A stretch of 64,000 nt of DNA from Marchantia polymorpha subsp. ruderalis (taxonomy: Eukaryota; Streptophyta; Marchantiopsida; Marchantiales; Marchantiaceae), in contig AP031352.1 of assembly GCA_037833965.1 (NCBI GenBank), positions 16,596,501 to 16,660,500 on the forward strand. Reading direction: 5' to 3'. The notes under the pieces are model-generated. The model saw only the letters and a list, made by a program, of their open reading frames with translations. It was not told the DNA's origin and searched no databases. A program made the position numbers and the translations under genes. Of this stretch, positions 10,070-22,385 are shown piece after piece. Every line of letters starts with the position of its first letter. Position 1 is the stretch's first letter.

Positions 10070-13000
10070 GATCTTGAGCTTGCTTAAATCTTTTCCCAGT
10101 TCAAATCTGTAAATGGTCAGATTGTTTGAACCTTGATAAGTTAGGTCGTTCTCTAAAAAGAGGTGAAAACGTTTGAGCAGATTTTAAATTGCAGTCAAAG
10201 AAAATGAATCCTTTGTTTGTAAAGATCTGACTGAGAGTCGGCGCAAAGCTAACATTCGGTTTCGTCTGCAGTCACAATTGAAAAAATTTGGTTGCCATCA
10301 AGATCTCAACTGGTTCATGCGCCTGCCAACATCTGACCTGGATGGTCATCACAGTGACGGCTGAAATCCTGAAAAGCTGACAAAAGAGGCTGCAACCTTT
10401 TATTTAACCTTCTAGCGGCTCATGAGTTCATCTTGGGACCTTGGAAATCAATCTGGAGGGGATGAAGTTTTGAGACTTGTGTCATATTCATCCACATAAA
10501 TCCTCTGTTCAAAGAGTAAGGTTCTAATGCCTCGGAATGCAAGTAAAAGGCGTTACAGAAGAGAGACAGACAGACGGAGAGAACAATGAAGGTACAAGTG
10601 TAACGTGATCGACAATCAGATATATTGCAGGTCGAAATGCACAATACATTAGCACGTGCTTGAATCCCTTCGAGTAGATTGGAGTCTTATCTTTGTTAAA
10701 TCAGTCAGCTCCAATAAGTTGATCTTTTCGTCTCTTGATTTATACACTGTAAGACCACTAGGTTTCCAAGACAACGGCCTGATAATTCCGGCTTTGATTG
10801 ATTGGACATGGGGGTGGCTGCATCACGATGAGTGCTTTAGTGTAAAAGGCGAAGTCTTTATGGAAAGGAATAAGTACAGAGCGAAGAAATGAAGACTTAA
10901 GCTAAGTGTAAAAACGTAAAGCTTTATGGCAATGTACACAAACATCTATTACTTGGAGGAGCCCACAAAAGCAGCTAGGCCTGCTCATGATGTTGAGAAA
11001 TCTGCCCTGAGGAGCATCGATCAGGTGATTCGAGTCATAGCAGCTAGCTCTGTATTGATGCTGAGTCAAAATGAAATATAAATGGAAAAATTGATGATGA
11101 AAGACATTACAAAGGTATCCTCGTGCTTCTACCAGATTCACCTTGGACATGAATTGGAGCCTCCAGTAATGTTCTCAAATGCTGGAAGTGGGCGGAATAT
11201 GAAAGTGATAAGATAGCCTTTCTGAGTGACAATTTCAGATCAATGTACTGTTACAGATTGTAGTACGTACTTCAAGAGGTCGAGCGGGAAGACAAACCTT
11301 ATACGTGAAGAAACTTGGTCTCGTTGAAACTCAACGTGGGATCTGTAATTTGTTGAACTATGTCTTCTCAATGCTATGACCATTAAGTCCCTGCTTCGAG
11401 CTTAAACACACGATTATCAAAAGGCAGCTTTCCTTTTCGACTACACTTCACAAACTGTGCTGATGCTCGTGCGGGCCGTAATCATTCATGTCATTCATGT
11501 AGCAAACGTCAGCAACAATGACTTAGCAAATATAATCATTACAAAAGTTTCAGTTTCTACGTTTTCTAGCAGTTCGATCTTCATACGGAATGAAATGTGC
11601 AGAAATTTAGTCTCGATTCGACTTAAATTCCTGGCAGAGTTAGCAATAAAAGATACGTAGGTTGATTTTACGCCACGGCCGAGACGAAGCACTGGGCAGT
11701 AAGTCGACTTGAGGACAACTGCTGCGATTTGATCTCCATCGATAGCTTCTGTTTAGTCTTTTCTCTACCGAGGCACTATCTCGAACAACTTCAAGTCTAC
11801 CTCAGTTGTCATTGCCACATCCCCGCCCCGCTTTGTTCTCTAAAGACAATTTGGAAATGACTGCTGCAGTAGCTGACGTAAGAGATACTTCAAAGGGCCT
11901 GCCCAAAAGGACGCAAGGAATATTTTGTCCGGGTGTCACTTCACTGGACACATCTTCGTAAAATCTCCTTCGGATGTGACAAACAGTGCGACTACTGTAG
12001 AATATGTTAGGACCGTATATCCCATTTTTATGTTTACAGTGGCATAGCCACATATTAACCCTTTGATTTCATCCATGTACCACTTAAGTTTTACCCTTTT
12101 TTCTTATCTATACTACTATATGATACGATAGTCATCATCGTTTGCCTTTATCTTCATTAACACGATCATCATTGTGAAGAATCTTCCCTGAATCTTCCTC
12201 AGCCCTAGAGACCACATTCGTCACCGCTTTGTCGTGAGACTCTGGCGCTGCCTACAGGGTTTACGTGCAGCTAGGCTAAATTCTAGATGCTCAAGAGCTG
12301 GCCACCACCTCGAACGACCAATTAAAGAATAAAATTCGAAAGCTATTGAAACTATGAAGCATCAACATTGTTTATTTGTGTAGGGATCTGTGTAAAAATA
12401 GGAGCCTGAAGGCGAATATATCAGACTCCGAACCCATGCGGTCCTAACTAGCCCCTGCTGTACAGTATATGCAGGAACCAGGGAGCGTCACGAGGCCCGT
12501 AGGGCAGTTGACTATTCTGTGTGTCGCATAAACCTACCGAGGAGTGCAGATTTAGTTGCTTTAGCCAAAACTAATCTTCTTTCAGCTATCAGCTTGTCTA
12601 TTACGATTTTTTCATACACAGGAATATCCCCGTTAGCTGTATATTATTAGTGCAACTCCCTAACGTTATGATTTCATGCAGAAAAGGTCAAGTTTAGAGA
12701 GAAACTACTTGGAGGCCAATATGGTAAAAAACAATTTGCCAGCTTGTAAGAAATAACTAATATAATATAAAACATTTTACACTAGTAGCCCGAAGTACTC
12801 ACTCAGTGTATGGAAGCAACAACATACATAAAATAAAAACCCCTTACAAAACCTACGAGTAAATATACGAAAAAAGATATCTTCAAAATTTGATGTAGGA
12901 TGAAATCACAAGTATAAATTTTGAAGGAGAGGTTAAGACCTTAATAATTCATTCTACGACGTCTGATGCATCGTCTTTGTTTTTTTAATAACCCTCGCAT

Positions 13001-13828
13001 TTATATGTGGACAACATATATATTGAATACTGAAAATAAAGTTGTTCATATAGATAGATAGATGGGATTAGGTTTTATATTGAAGCTGTGGTTGACATAT
13101 CTTATCTTGGAGAAGCTTCAATTGTCCAGACTTTTTGTAAAGTGTATGTAGTTGGTACTTTGTGTTCATGGTATTTGTATGATGTGGTTTTTCAAGCCTT
13201 GTTCCAATGATTTTAAAAAATACATTGTATTACATCATATGCTGTAAACAGCGGTGTAGATAATGCACGTAACGAATTCTTTAAAAATAGCTTGGTCTGA
13301 ATTTGAACAGGGATCGAATGTAATGTTTGGACAAAATCACCTGGATTCATATGGAGCCAAAATCATCCAGGAGCAAAATAGAAGACAATCAGGACTGTCG
13401 ACGTCAAAATCTCTATTTCGGGGGAAATTAATCACAGAAGGAAATAAACCTGAGCACCAGAAGGTTTACCCGAACGCAGGCCGGATCTCCGCCAGCACGG
13501 CTACATAAACATTCGAAGTCCAAACTAGAGTTTCTCAACTGGAGGAGACCTCGGTTGCCGGCTGCTGTCCGGACCTCGGGCCCGTCGTGCTCTCGGAGAT
13601 CGCGGAAGTCATCGATTCCCGGCATGGGTAGCCCGGGAATACGACACGTTGTGCACTTTCGGTAATTCTGGGCCGGGCTGTCCCTTCTGCCTGTGAAGGA
13701 CTTGTGGACTGTGAGGGGCTGACTCCCCAAGTCCCGAGGGACGAATCTGCCTCAAGCCCTGTCCATACCCGTGGCTGGCATCCGAACCGACCGTCAAGGC
13801 GGAATGAACGTTCATGACAGCGGTCCCT

Positions 13829-13835
13829 TATAAAG
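13829..13835 (+). promoter_or_regulatory. TATA box of the 14.05-kb CML gene
   Basis: TATAAAG lies 219 bases before the ATG. The intact CML at 26.3 kb has a TATA box at almost the same distance (222 bases), and the one at 32.0 kb has one at 154 bases. Confidence 0.5.
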
Positions 13836-14053
13836 CAGTTTCGATTGCAGTTGGAAAATTTACGTTCGTAGTCTAGAAATCGAACAAAGTATGATCTCGC
13901 GTGTTGAGTGACATTTCTGACGTAATCTGACGAAAGGGACGATGGGACAGAGAGCTTCCTTCCCAAATTGGATCTGAGTGATAACGCTGCAAGGGTTAGG
14001 GTGGGGAGTATTGGGACTCGACTGGCTTCTGCAGGAGGGCGCTCGTCAACCGC

Positions 14054-14926
14054 ATGATGACGTTTCCTCACATTTTTCACAGATCGAAGAAGGATCACAA
14101 GCACGAGCACTTCAACCCCTTTTCTTCGCACCACGCAAGTTCCGAGTCTTCCGAGGGAGGGTCTTCCCATGGGTCGGATCGATCTTCGCACTCTTCGCAC
14201 CACAACCCCTTTTCTTTGTTCCACGCAAAGTCCGAGTCTTCCGAGAGAGGGTCTTCCCATGGGTCGGATCGATCTTCGCACTCTTCACACCACAACCCCT
14301 TTTCTTTGTTCCACGCAAAGTCCGTGTCTTCCGAGGGAGGGTCTTCCCATGCGTCGAATCGATCTTCGCACTCTTCGCGCTCTTCGGAGTCGAGTTTACG
14401 TTCAGGCGAATCTACACACCGAACCGGGACGAAGTCCAGAGTCCCAGTGCAGGCAGTGATCGAGACTGAGGAGGCGGGCATCCATGAAGCCTTCAGTATT
14501 ATCGACAAAGACAACGACGGGAAGATCTCTAAGCAGGAGTTGGGAGAAATGTGGAAAGGAATGGGCGAGGAGCTCTCGGATCAGGAGCTGAGCATTATGG
14601 TACACGACGCTGACGCCGATGGCGACGGCTCGATCGACATAGATGAATTCGTTACCCTCCAGAAAACCATGGGAGTTGAGGATCCGAAGGGACATTCCAA
14701 AGACATCAAATTGGCTTTCGACCTCGCCGACGTCGATAGGAGTGGTTATATTTCTGCCATAGAGTTGCGGAGTGTGATGAAGACACTGGGCCAGAAAAGG
14801 ATCACGATCGAGGAATGTAGGGAGATGACCAAGCTCGTAGACAGCGATTGCGACGGGAAGATCAGTTTTGAGGAGTTCGAGAAATTGATGAAATCCAGCG
14901 CTTTTCAGCATGAACGTCTAATGTGA
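14054..14926 (+). CDS. calmodulin-like protein with N-terminal NPF/Ser-His repeats
   Basis: A 290-residue, intronless putative calcium sensor. Residues 1-135 form a low-complexity Ser/His/Arg-rich tail. It contains a tandem 30-residue unit repeated three times, each starting with Asn-Pro-Phe (residues 21, 51 and 81). Four canonical EF-hand loops follow: 151-162 (DKDNDGKISKQE), 187-198 (DADGDGSIDIDE), 226-237 (DVDRSGYISAIE) and 263-274 (DSDCDGKISFEE). All have Asp at position 1 and Glu at position 12, so all four should bind calcium. The next codon is also ATG, so the protein may start one residue later. A TATA box lies 219 bases upstream. The tail is unlike typical CMLs (about 150-200 residues). 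No signal peptide, membrane segment or myristoylation glycine is seen. The EF-hand assignment is secure. The specific target is unknown. Confidence 0.9.
   Translation: MMTFPHIFHRSKKDHKHEHFNPFSSHHASSESSEGGSSHGSDRSSHSSHHNPFSLFHAKSESSERGSSHGSDRSSHSSHHNPFSLFHAKSVSSEGGSSHASNRSSHSSRSSESSLRSGESTHRTGTKSRVPVQAVIETEEAGIHEAFSIIDKDNDGKISKQELGEMWKGMGEELSDQELSIMVHDADADGDGSIDIDEFVTLQKTMGVEDPKGHSKDIKLAFDLADVDRSGYISAIELRSVMKTLGQKRITIEECREMTKLVDSDCDGKISFEEFEKLMKSSAFQHERLM
14114..14383 (+). repeat. three tandem 90-bp in-frame repeats inside the CML gene
   Basis: Units begin AACCCCTTTTCTT at 14114, 14204 and 14294, a period of 90 bases (30 codons). Copies 2 and 3 are nearly identical, while copy 1 differs more. 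The repeats also keep other frames open, which produces long spurious antisense frames. Confidence 0.95.
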
Positions 14927-16899
14927 TCGATGAGAGTCCCGGCAACCGGCAAAAATGCTTCGGTGGCGAGCCATGTTCGTCTGATTGTGGCAATGGAGAT
15001 TTCATTTACTTCGATTTCAGCTCTGAACGAGCCCAATTTTGTTCCGTCCCATCCCCACGACATTGTCGAGCCAACAACAATGGGGGCAAAGAGTTGCAAT
15101 GAAGATTGTCAATTTACGAAGATCCTGATGTTTTCATAGCATCTTCGTATCGCATGCGGCCACTTCAGCGCCGATCGACTATGCTGATCTCGAGAAAAGT
15201 TCAGAATGGACGTTGGCGAACCTTGATGTTTCATAAGTCACGCGGTCTCGACTGAGTAACAGGCGTGGACAACACCAGCATCCAGACTCGACACCACGGT
15301 TTGCAGGCATGTCGTCCCTCGAGATTGCTCTTGTACAAGTATCGTATCCATAGATTTTTCCTCAGCTTGTGATAATTCCACTATAAAGTCCAAATATTCA
15401 TTGTGGTGATAGCATACTGATCGACTTCGTATATTGTAGACAGTGAAAAGTTCGTCTGTACATTGTAAGTATCTACTGTAAGTGTAAGGAACGTGATAGA
15501 GTTGAGGAGAGCTGAGAGAAACTAATAATTGGACATGGTATGGGAGGAGTAGCCGACGTGTCGAAGAAGCAAGGAGACGAATCACATGTCAGCATGGAGA
15601 GGAACTGCCGCTCCCGTGTGGACTACACGGCCATGCCGCCTTCCTTTAGTATACTTGACGAAATTTCAATGTACACTTATACAGAAAATATAATATTCAG
15701 TTGTTAAATTTTAGAACGTAGTATCAGTTCATCTCTGAAGATCGAATGAAATTAAGATTCCAGTACCCCTATCTCTCTCTTCCTCTCTCTCTATAGTCGA
15801 AGGAATCCGGATGAGCTGTCTGTGGAATGGATCTCTGTATATGTTGAACCCGAATATTTTGAACTTTTTATGAAGCAAAAGGGGCAGCTTTTGTTGTAAC
15901 TCTTTTCTGGACTGTGTTCTCTGCCGTCGGTTGGCTATCCTTCGTTAAGCACCCCTTTCGATTGTTCAATAATGTAATAAATAATTGCGGACTAATCGGA
16001 AACCGAGGATACACATGTTTTTTAAAATGAAACCCTGTAGCTAAAAAAACGTAGAACCATAAGTTCCATCGAAAATAGTGAAAGGGTACTCTATATATTC
16101 GATTCCTTGAAACCCAGTATAGACTAGAGCCAGGAATATGGTAGCTATTAAAGCGTAAACTGCTTTTTGCTTTAAACCTGCGAGTGTAGCATGACAAGCC
16201 CAAGTTACCAGCTCGAGTTTACTCCTTGATGTGACTCATCATACTCTTTCAAGTCCGTGCATGTATTTTTGTTTTCGGATCAGATGCAATCAAATCGTAG
16301 GTACTATGCATCAAAATCCATTATCATTCTCAATACAATAGTCTGGGAAATGATATTTAAGAGATAACATGATGACTAGGATATATAGAGAATATTTCCA
16401 TGTACTATTACTTTTTCCAAATGATTTTTTCTCATTCAGCTTATAGTTTACATTTTTCTTTTATATTAAAATTTTCTTCCTGAAAAAGTTGTACTTTTTG
16501 ACCCTTTAGTGATCAATACTGATTATTTTTTTTTACCTAATATAGATGCTAGTTATTCTGAAAATATCAAACTAATTTTTAAATCATCAACTTTTGATAA
16601 TTTCTCTTTTTCATGATATCTATTTTCTAATCTACAACACTATTTCCAAGTTGATTCAATCTAGTTAATGGAACAACCAATATTATAGACTTGTCTCAAT
16701 TTAAACTTTGCATAACATAAAAAATAATAATCTTAATGGACAAGAAATCATAAGAATAACACACCGATGTAGGTGGTTCAAATTCACAACAAAAATAAAA
16801 ACTTTACTAAAGTGAGATCGTTACATCAAGTTTTCATTATCTCTCCTTGCATATGTACATGTGAGACTCAACTAAAACGTGTTCATTCTAGGATTAAAT
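14927..16899. other. intergenic, no gene recognised
   Basis: Contains the 3' flank of the CML gene and AT-rich DNA. A pyrimidine run (CTCTCTCTTCCTCTCTCTCT) lies at about 15773-15795. No domain-bearing frame is seen. Confidence 0.45.
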
Positions 16900-19800
16900 A
16901 TCTCAAACCCTAAGTAAAGATCAAGCCTAATTACGGATAACAAGACGTGGGTTAACCTTACAAACTCCCCAAGAACCCAAGTCTTGGAGTATGTAGTTTC
17001 TATAATATATTGTAACCAAATTTAGTTACTTAGAACTAAAGTAGAGGTTACTTAAAAAAATTTATATTTACTTTAACGCACACTAGTCATAGTTGTCACG
17101 TCAACAATCTGCGTGTTTGGTATGTAGAGCGTAAGTGTGTTAGTTGAGAGCGTCGCGTTAACAATCTGTGTGCTTGTTAGCGTTATCCACCACGTCATTT
17201 ATCCACTTTGAATAGAATGAATGATGGGGATAAGATTTCGTCTTCTTGTATTTGTTGATAAGAGCTATATAAGGTCGAGTACAACCATTATTGTTATCTC
17301 TCATCTCCAAAGTTTATGTTTACATCTTTGACTGAGCTTTTCTCTAAACTCTAATATTACATCTATATATAGTTTTATTGAAAAGTTTTAGAAAGTAAGG
17401 TTAAATCATAGTTTTACTCTTATGAACAAGCGTTAACTAGAACTAAGCCGTAGCCTGATAAAATGGTATCTGCTATCAATGTGCTTCATGCTACTATTTA
17501 TCATTTGATTCTTAGCAAGGTGAAGTGCACTGTGATTATCACGATGAAGATTGACATCCTGCTATGGCAATCTCATCTCAATGATAAGCTTATTCAAACA
17601 AATTGTTTTCATTGTTCTCTTTGTTGCTGCAACATATTTAGTTTATGTGGATCACAAAGAAATGCACTTTTGAAGAGTTGATCTCCAACTAATGCAGCCA
17701 CCTTTGAGAATGAAAACATCCCCATTTGTTGATTTTCTTTTGTCCAAATCTTGCCCATGATCATCATCCACATATTTCAAAAATGACTTGGCATGTATTG
17801 CATTGGCATCAAACAATAAACCATGTTATGTAGATTACTTAAGATATCTAAATATCCATTTCATTGCTTATCAATGCACTTTTCCTGAATTTGACATATA
17901 ACTACTCACTTTACCTACAACGAATGCTATATCTAGTCGTATGCATATCATCAAAAACATTAAACTATTCACTTTACTCTCATAAGGGATAGAAGACATC
18001 AAGATTATCTCAACAGCATCTGTAGGATATTGCGCTACTGAAAGACAAAAATGAACGACCAATAGAGTATTCACAGGTTTAGTTTGCGCCATGTTGAACT
18101 TGGCAAGCATCTTCACTTTATACTTCTTTTGTGATGACCAAAGTTTCCTTGACTTCTGATACCTAGATACTTTCATGTTAAAAATTTAGCTTAACTCAGC
18201 CTTTAATTATCAACATGGTATGTTCTGGAAGCCGCAATAAACATGTCATCAACATACAAGACAAGAATGATAAGTACAAATGCCATATCAAAAAATTTCT
18301 GAAAGTAAACACAAGTATTGTATACACTTTGTAATAATCTTTATGAGTGCGTGAAGTTGTTGAAGTGTTTATTTCACTGTTTGAAACTTTTCTTTAAACC
18401 GTATAACAATTTAAAAAATCTACATATCATGTTTTCTTTTCTTTTCATGAAAAAACCTTTGTAGTTTTTGCATGAATATCATCTCATTGAATAGTCCAAA
18501 GAAAAACTTGTGAAAACATCCATATGATCAAATAGAATCACAAGGTCACATAATAGACGTATTGTAGAATATTTTGCTATCGGTGCAAATTCACACTTTT
18601 GCATTGTGTGAATCCTTTTGCTACCAACCTAGCCTTCAAAAAATTTCATCTGTATTTGTGGATCCATCTTTCTTCTTATAGACCCACTTGTAGTCTACCA
18701 ATGTTTTACCTTGAAGCAACTCAACAAGTTACCAAGTGTTGTTGGTATGAAGTAACTTCGACTCCTTCTGCATCATTGCACTTCAGTTTTGCTTCTCACT
18801 AGAAGCTAGAGATTTGAAAAAAAAAGATGGATGTCCATCTTCAATGATGAAAGCGTCACCTGAATTATCAACATCAACTTCAATATCATCAATGACTGAA
18901 GAGTCAAACCAAGTGTTATACCTAATCGAAGATTGACGTTGAGCTGCATTCCGCAACTTTTGCATTGATGAAGATTCTGATTGATCAATTTGTGCTAGTT
19001 CTATACGTGGCTCACCAACAACCAACTCCTCTTTTTTCACGACAAGTGGAATCTCTCCTTGTGGCCCATCATAAAGATTGTTAATATCAATCTTCCACTC
19101 AACAATATCACGGGTAAGATTATTATTCTTGATAGTAGCGGAATTCTTCATTTCCTCCCCTCATTCAATGATATGGGCTCAATAAATGAAACATACCTAT
19201 CAATAATGATTTTGCAAGCATTGACATCCCAGAACCTATATCCCTTTACTACTTTTTAATAACCATGAAAGATATAATTCTTGGCTTTAGTATCAAGCTT
19301 AATCCTATTATGCTTTTGAGTAAAAGCATAAACATCACAACAAAAAAACTTAAAACATAGAGTGATCATCTTACCGTTTATATCACAATTGACACTGTGT
19401 TTTGAACTTGATTTAGCTATTAGGACACAGATTTATCAAGTAAATTGTGGTGTTCACAACCTCGGCTCAAAACGTATATGATAAATCAACAAGACTCAAC
19501 ATACTTTGAAACGTTCCAATAGTGTGCAATTAAGTCTCTCAAACACACCATTTTGCTTTGGAGTATACAGTCTGATGAGATGGTGAATAAACTACTTACT
19601 TTTGCAATACAATTGAATTTTTGTTGAGTTGTTCTTTTGAGAATTATCTGTGCACAAATATTTTAACTTCGATCTAGTCTTGTTTTCCACTATGGACTTT
19701 TACCTTTGGAAAATCTCAAAGATCTCAGATTTTTGTTGCATGAAGAAAATCCACAGAAATTTTTAAAAGTTATACACAAAGATTACGTAGTTTACCTTTC

Positions 19801-20350
19801 CAAAGTGTGAGAGACAAACAAAGGGCATCATCAGAATCCTCAATTACAGCCATACTTGCAGAGGGTTCAACATTTGCCTTATGATCTTACAATCTGTGTG
19901 AATATGATCAAATTTGCCACATTTTTAGCACTTGATGTTATTATCATCTTTATACTTGGACCTAGACCTAGAACTTTTTGTTAACTTTTTTCCTAATAAG
20001 TGTCCTACCAAGAGAGAATGTCAAAGCAGTATGCAAAGACACCAATAGCTTCATGTTGGTGTCTGTGCATCCCTCTTCTGGCCAATCCCCTTCATCATCC
20101 GAACTGATGAGATGCAAAATATAAGACTTTAATATTTACAAAATATTTAAGCCTAAGTGTTAGAGTTTTTCCATGCTATTTTTGGTTATTTAAAAAATTC
20201 TTAATTTTCCAAGAATTATATAATTTTGTCTTTAGAGTAATCAATTTCATAACAAACTATGTTCCGTTCAGCGTTGTGGTTAAGTGTCAAATGTATTGTA
20301 CGCACAATACTTGGACAAAACGCTAATTTGCTTAATAACATGAGCCTGAT
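16900..20350 (-). mobile_element. degraded Ty1/copia LTR retrotransposon
   Basis: A fossil copia element in minus orientation. From high to low coordinates, recognisable parts are a gag zinc-knuckle region (about 19.9 kb), integrase (about 19.2-19.7 kb), the integrase-RT linker (about 18.8-19.15 kb), the reverse transcriptase start (about 18.6-18.8 kb) and end (about 17.87-18.18 kb), and RNase H ending near 17.45 kb. The gene order GAG-INT-RT-RH is diagnostic of copia. The sequence below 17.44 kb, with a TATATA motif at about 17266, may be LTR-derived, but paired LTR ends were not found. The element is clearly broken, with many breaks across the coding region, and looks old. Confidence 0.85.
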
Positions 20351-21610
20351 CTGATGTAAGAAAAAATGCGGAAAGTTAAGACTCTCTTTTTTACAATTTT
20401 TTTAAACTCATTTTTTGATGTTCATAAAATTATCACTCAAGTTTTTACTGTATTATAGTTATTCTGACTTTTGAAGTGACATGGAATAATTTGAAAATTT
20501 TAGATATTTTCATGCATTGCACTTTTCTGTGGACATGTGGAATTCCACATGTCTGAATGCAAAGTGCTGAATTATAATTGAGGAAATTTGTTAACATATT
20601 CATCATAAGAAATAAAATCCACTGATGCAGCTAAATTAATGAAAATGTCCGGTATACCTTTTGTCACACATTTTTCGTAGGAAATGTAATGCTTACAAAA
20701 TGGTTCACATATAGTAGAAGGTGTGTCCAAAGTCTCAACCTCTAAATCCCTTAAAGAAATTACTCATGTGAAAAAGACGAACAAATCTCATGGATATTTC
20801 ATATTATATATGGAGCAACAATAAGTTCGACTTAAAGACAAATACAATCTTCGGATCATTGTCAATAACTTTTCGTTCAAAAATTACTTGATGCCATTAT
20901 TCATCATCTCTTTTTTTAAAGGTCTAATTTTAGACAGCTTGCAGCATTCAAAAGTTTGTATTTGCATTGATAAAAACCACCACATCAGTGATGATTATTT
21001 TCACGATAAACGTTTTGTTGCTAATGCTTGACTGCGGATACAAACATCTAGATGTACGACCTGCTTTATAGCAAGAAGTTAGGCTAATTTCATATGAAAC
21101 CGATGATAAAGCAGTGAAATTGCACTCAAGGTTGAAGTATATACTATTCACAAGTTACACGTAAGCGCTGGCAAGAATCAAGGATTCACTATTCTTCAAA
21201 TCTCTGAGTGATAAGAATAAGTCCGAACGAATCAGCTAGAAAATATGAGTTTCAAAAAAAGCTCATAAGTAACACATATTTGTATCTGGTATCTTAATGA
21301 ATGAAGTTGGAATAACGATGCCAAAATTGTACAGTTTGGGGTGGTCCAGGTACATAGACATGAGCGTGAATTTTCTGGCACCATGATGATCTGAGGCATT
21401 CTGGAATGTGGACTGAGTCGGCCATGGCAGGCAGATCATGCAAGTTTGTGTAAAGCACCCGTTACAGAGTCCACATGCCGTTGACATGCATAACATCTGC
21501 AGTAGCTAGCGAGCCTCGGTCTAAGGAAGGTTCATGCGCAGCGTGAGCACTATCTCTCGATTCACTTCACGTAATTTCAGCGCCATTACTAAAAAGTTTG
21601 AGTTTTTTCG
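20351..21610. other. intergenic, no gene recognised
   Basis: AT-rich. It may include the unrecognisable 5' part of the neighbouring copia fossil. No gene is seen. Confidence 0.4.
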
Positions 21611-21949
21611 ATGATTGCCCAAATCGTAGGTCAGGCTGATACAGTTATAGGTACTGCTCAGCGAGCTCGTGGCAGCATCTTGCCGTTCCCTATACGAACT
21701 CGACTACGATCAAAGGCCCAATTTTGTCCAGGCACTTGTCCTCACAGCAAAATACCTATTCAGAGCCCAGTCTTCGATCGTTGTTCATACACTAGATATA
21801 ACAAAGTTTTTGTTCTCAGCTTGACCTGGCTCTCATTCTCTCTTTCTCAATTATTGCAGCCTGCTCGAGCTACTTCATCGCCAGAACCCGCCGTCACTGG
21901 AACATCCCAGCTTCAACCTTCGATTGAAGACTCCTCTTTCTTCTTATTG

Positions 21950-22350
21950 GAGATCATTATGATCTGTAAAGGAGCGGACAAGTCCACAAGCCTTTTGTTT
22001 CATGGGAGACAGGATCACAGACCGGAGTCAAGGGGGCACGTACAAACAAGCTGTAGCGCCACAATAGCACGAATGTCAATGCATGTCAAGGTCGTCAGTG
22101 ACGTCATCCAGACGTCAAGATCGTTAATCAGAATGTTCTGGATGAGGAACAGCTGTTGGGGAGAGTTGGTCATAAAGCTCGTGTTGAGTCCGATATTTAA
22201 TCCTAAAAGAGAGAAAACCGCGTATCGATCTATATCTAGAATATGTAACAAGCGGTGGAGTTTTCCCACAAGTCAAGATCTAGTAAAGAGAAGGAAACGA
22301 ACCATGGCAAAAGTGATCTTGATTGATTATCCAGTGCCAAATTCCTCAAG
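21950..22350 (+). pseudogene. possible very old CML remnant inside an orphan 257-codon frame
   Basis: An open frame of 257 codons (21611-22384) spans this region but has no EF-hand loop or other known domain. At the DNA level two blocks resemble the decayed CML at 6.7-7.3 kb: a CGCG...ATATATCT block (about 22218-22235) matching its EF-hand 3, and AGTGATCTTGATTGATT followed by TGCCAAATT (about 22310-22348) matching its EF-hand 4 end. Their spacing, about 90 bases, is similar to the 100 bases there. This may be coincidence. The alternative is a lineage-specific coding gene of unknown function, since a frame this long is uncommon by chance. Confidence 0.25.
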
Positions 22351-22385
22351 GACACCAGCTTGCAACAAAAGTAATGGGCTCTGAA

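Larger units (their letters stand above)
7306..13828. other. intergenic, no gene recognised
   Basis: 6.5 kb of AT-rich DNA. The open frames here are short and show no domain. It holds the degenerate short repeats near 8.5 kb and a perfect inverted repeat near 10.05 kb, listed separately, and a short TAGA tract at about 13050. Confidence 0.5.

Noticed and set aside
13535-14281. 248-codon antisense open frame over the CML repeats
   Set aside because: It is kept open by the 90-bp repeat, whose length is a multiple of three, and its protein is low-complexity with no domain. The sense frame has four EF-hands.
17464-17475. TGGTATC resembling a primer-binding site on the plus strand
   Set aside because: On the minus strand these bases encode the conserved RYHF end of copia RNase H, and the following bases do not match tRNA-Met.
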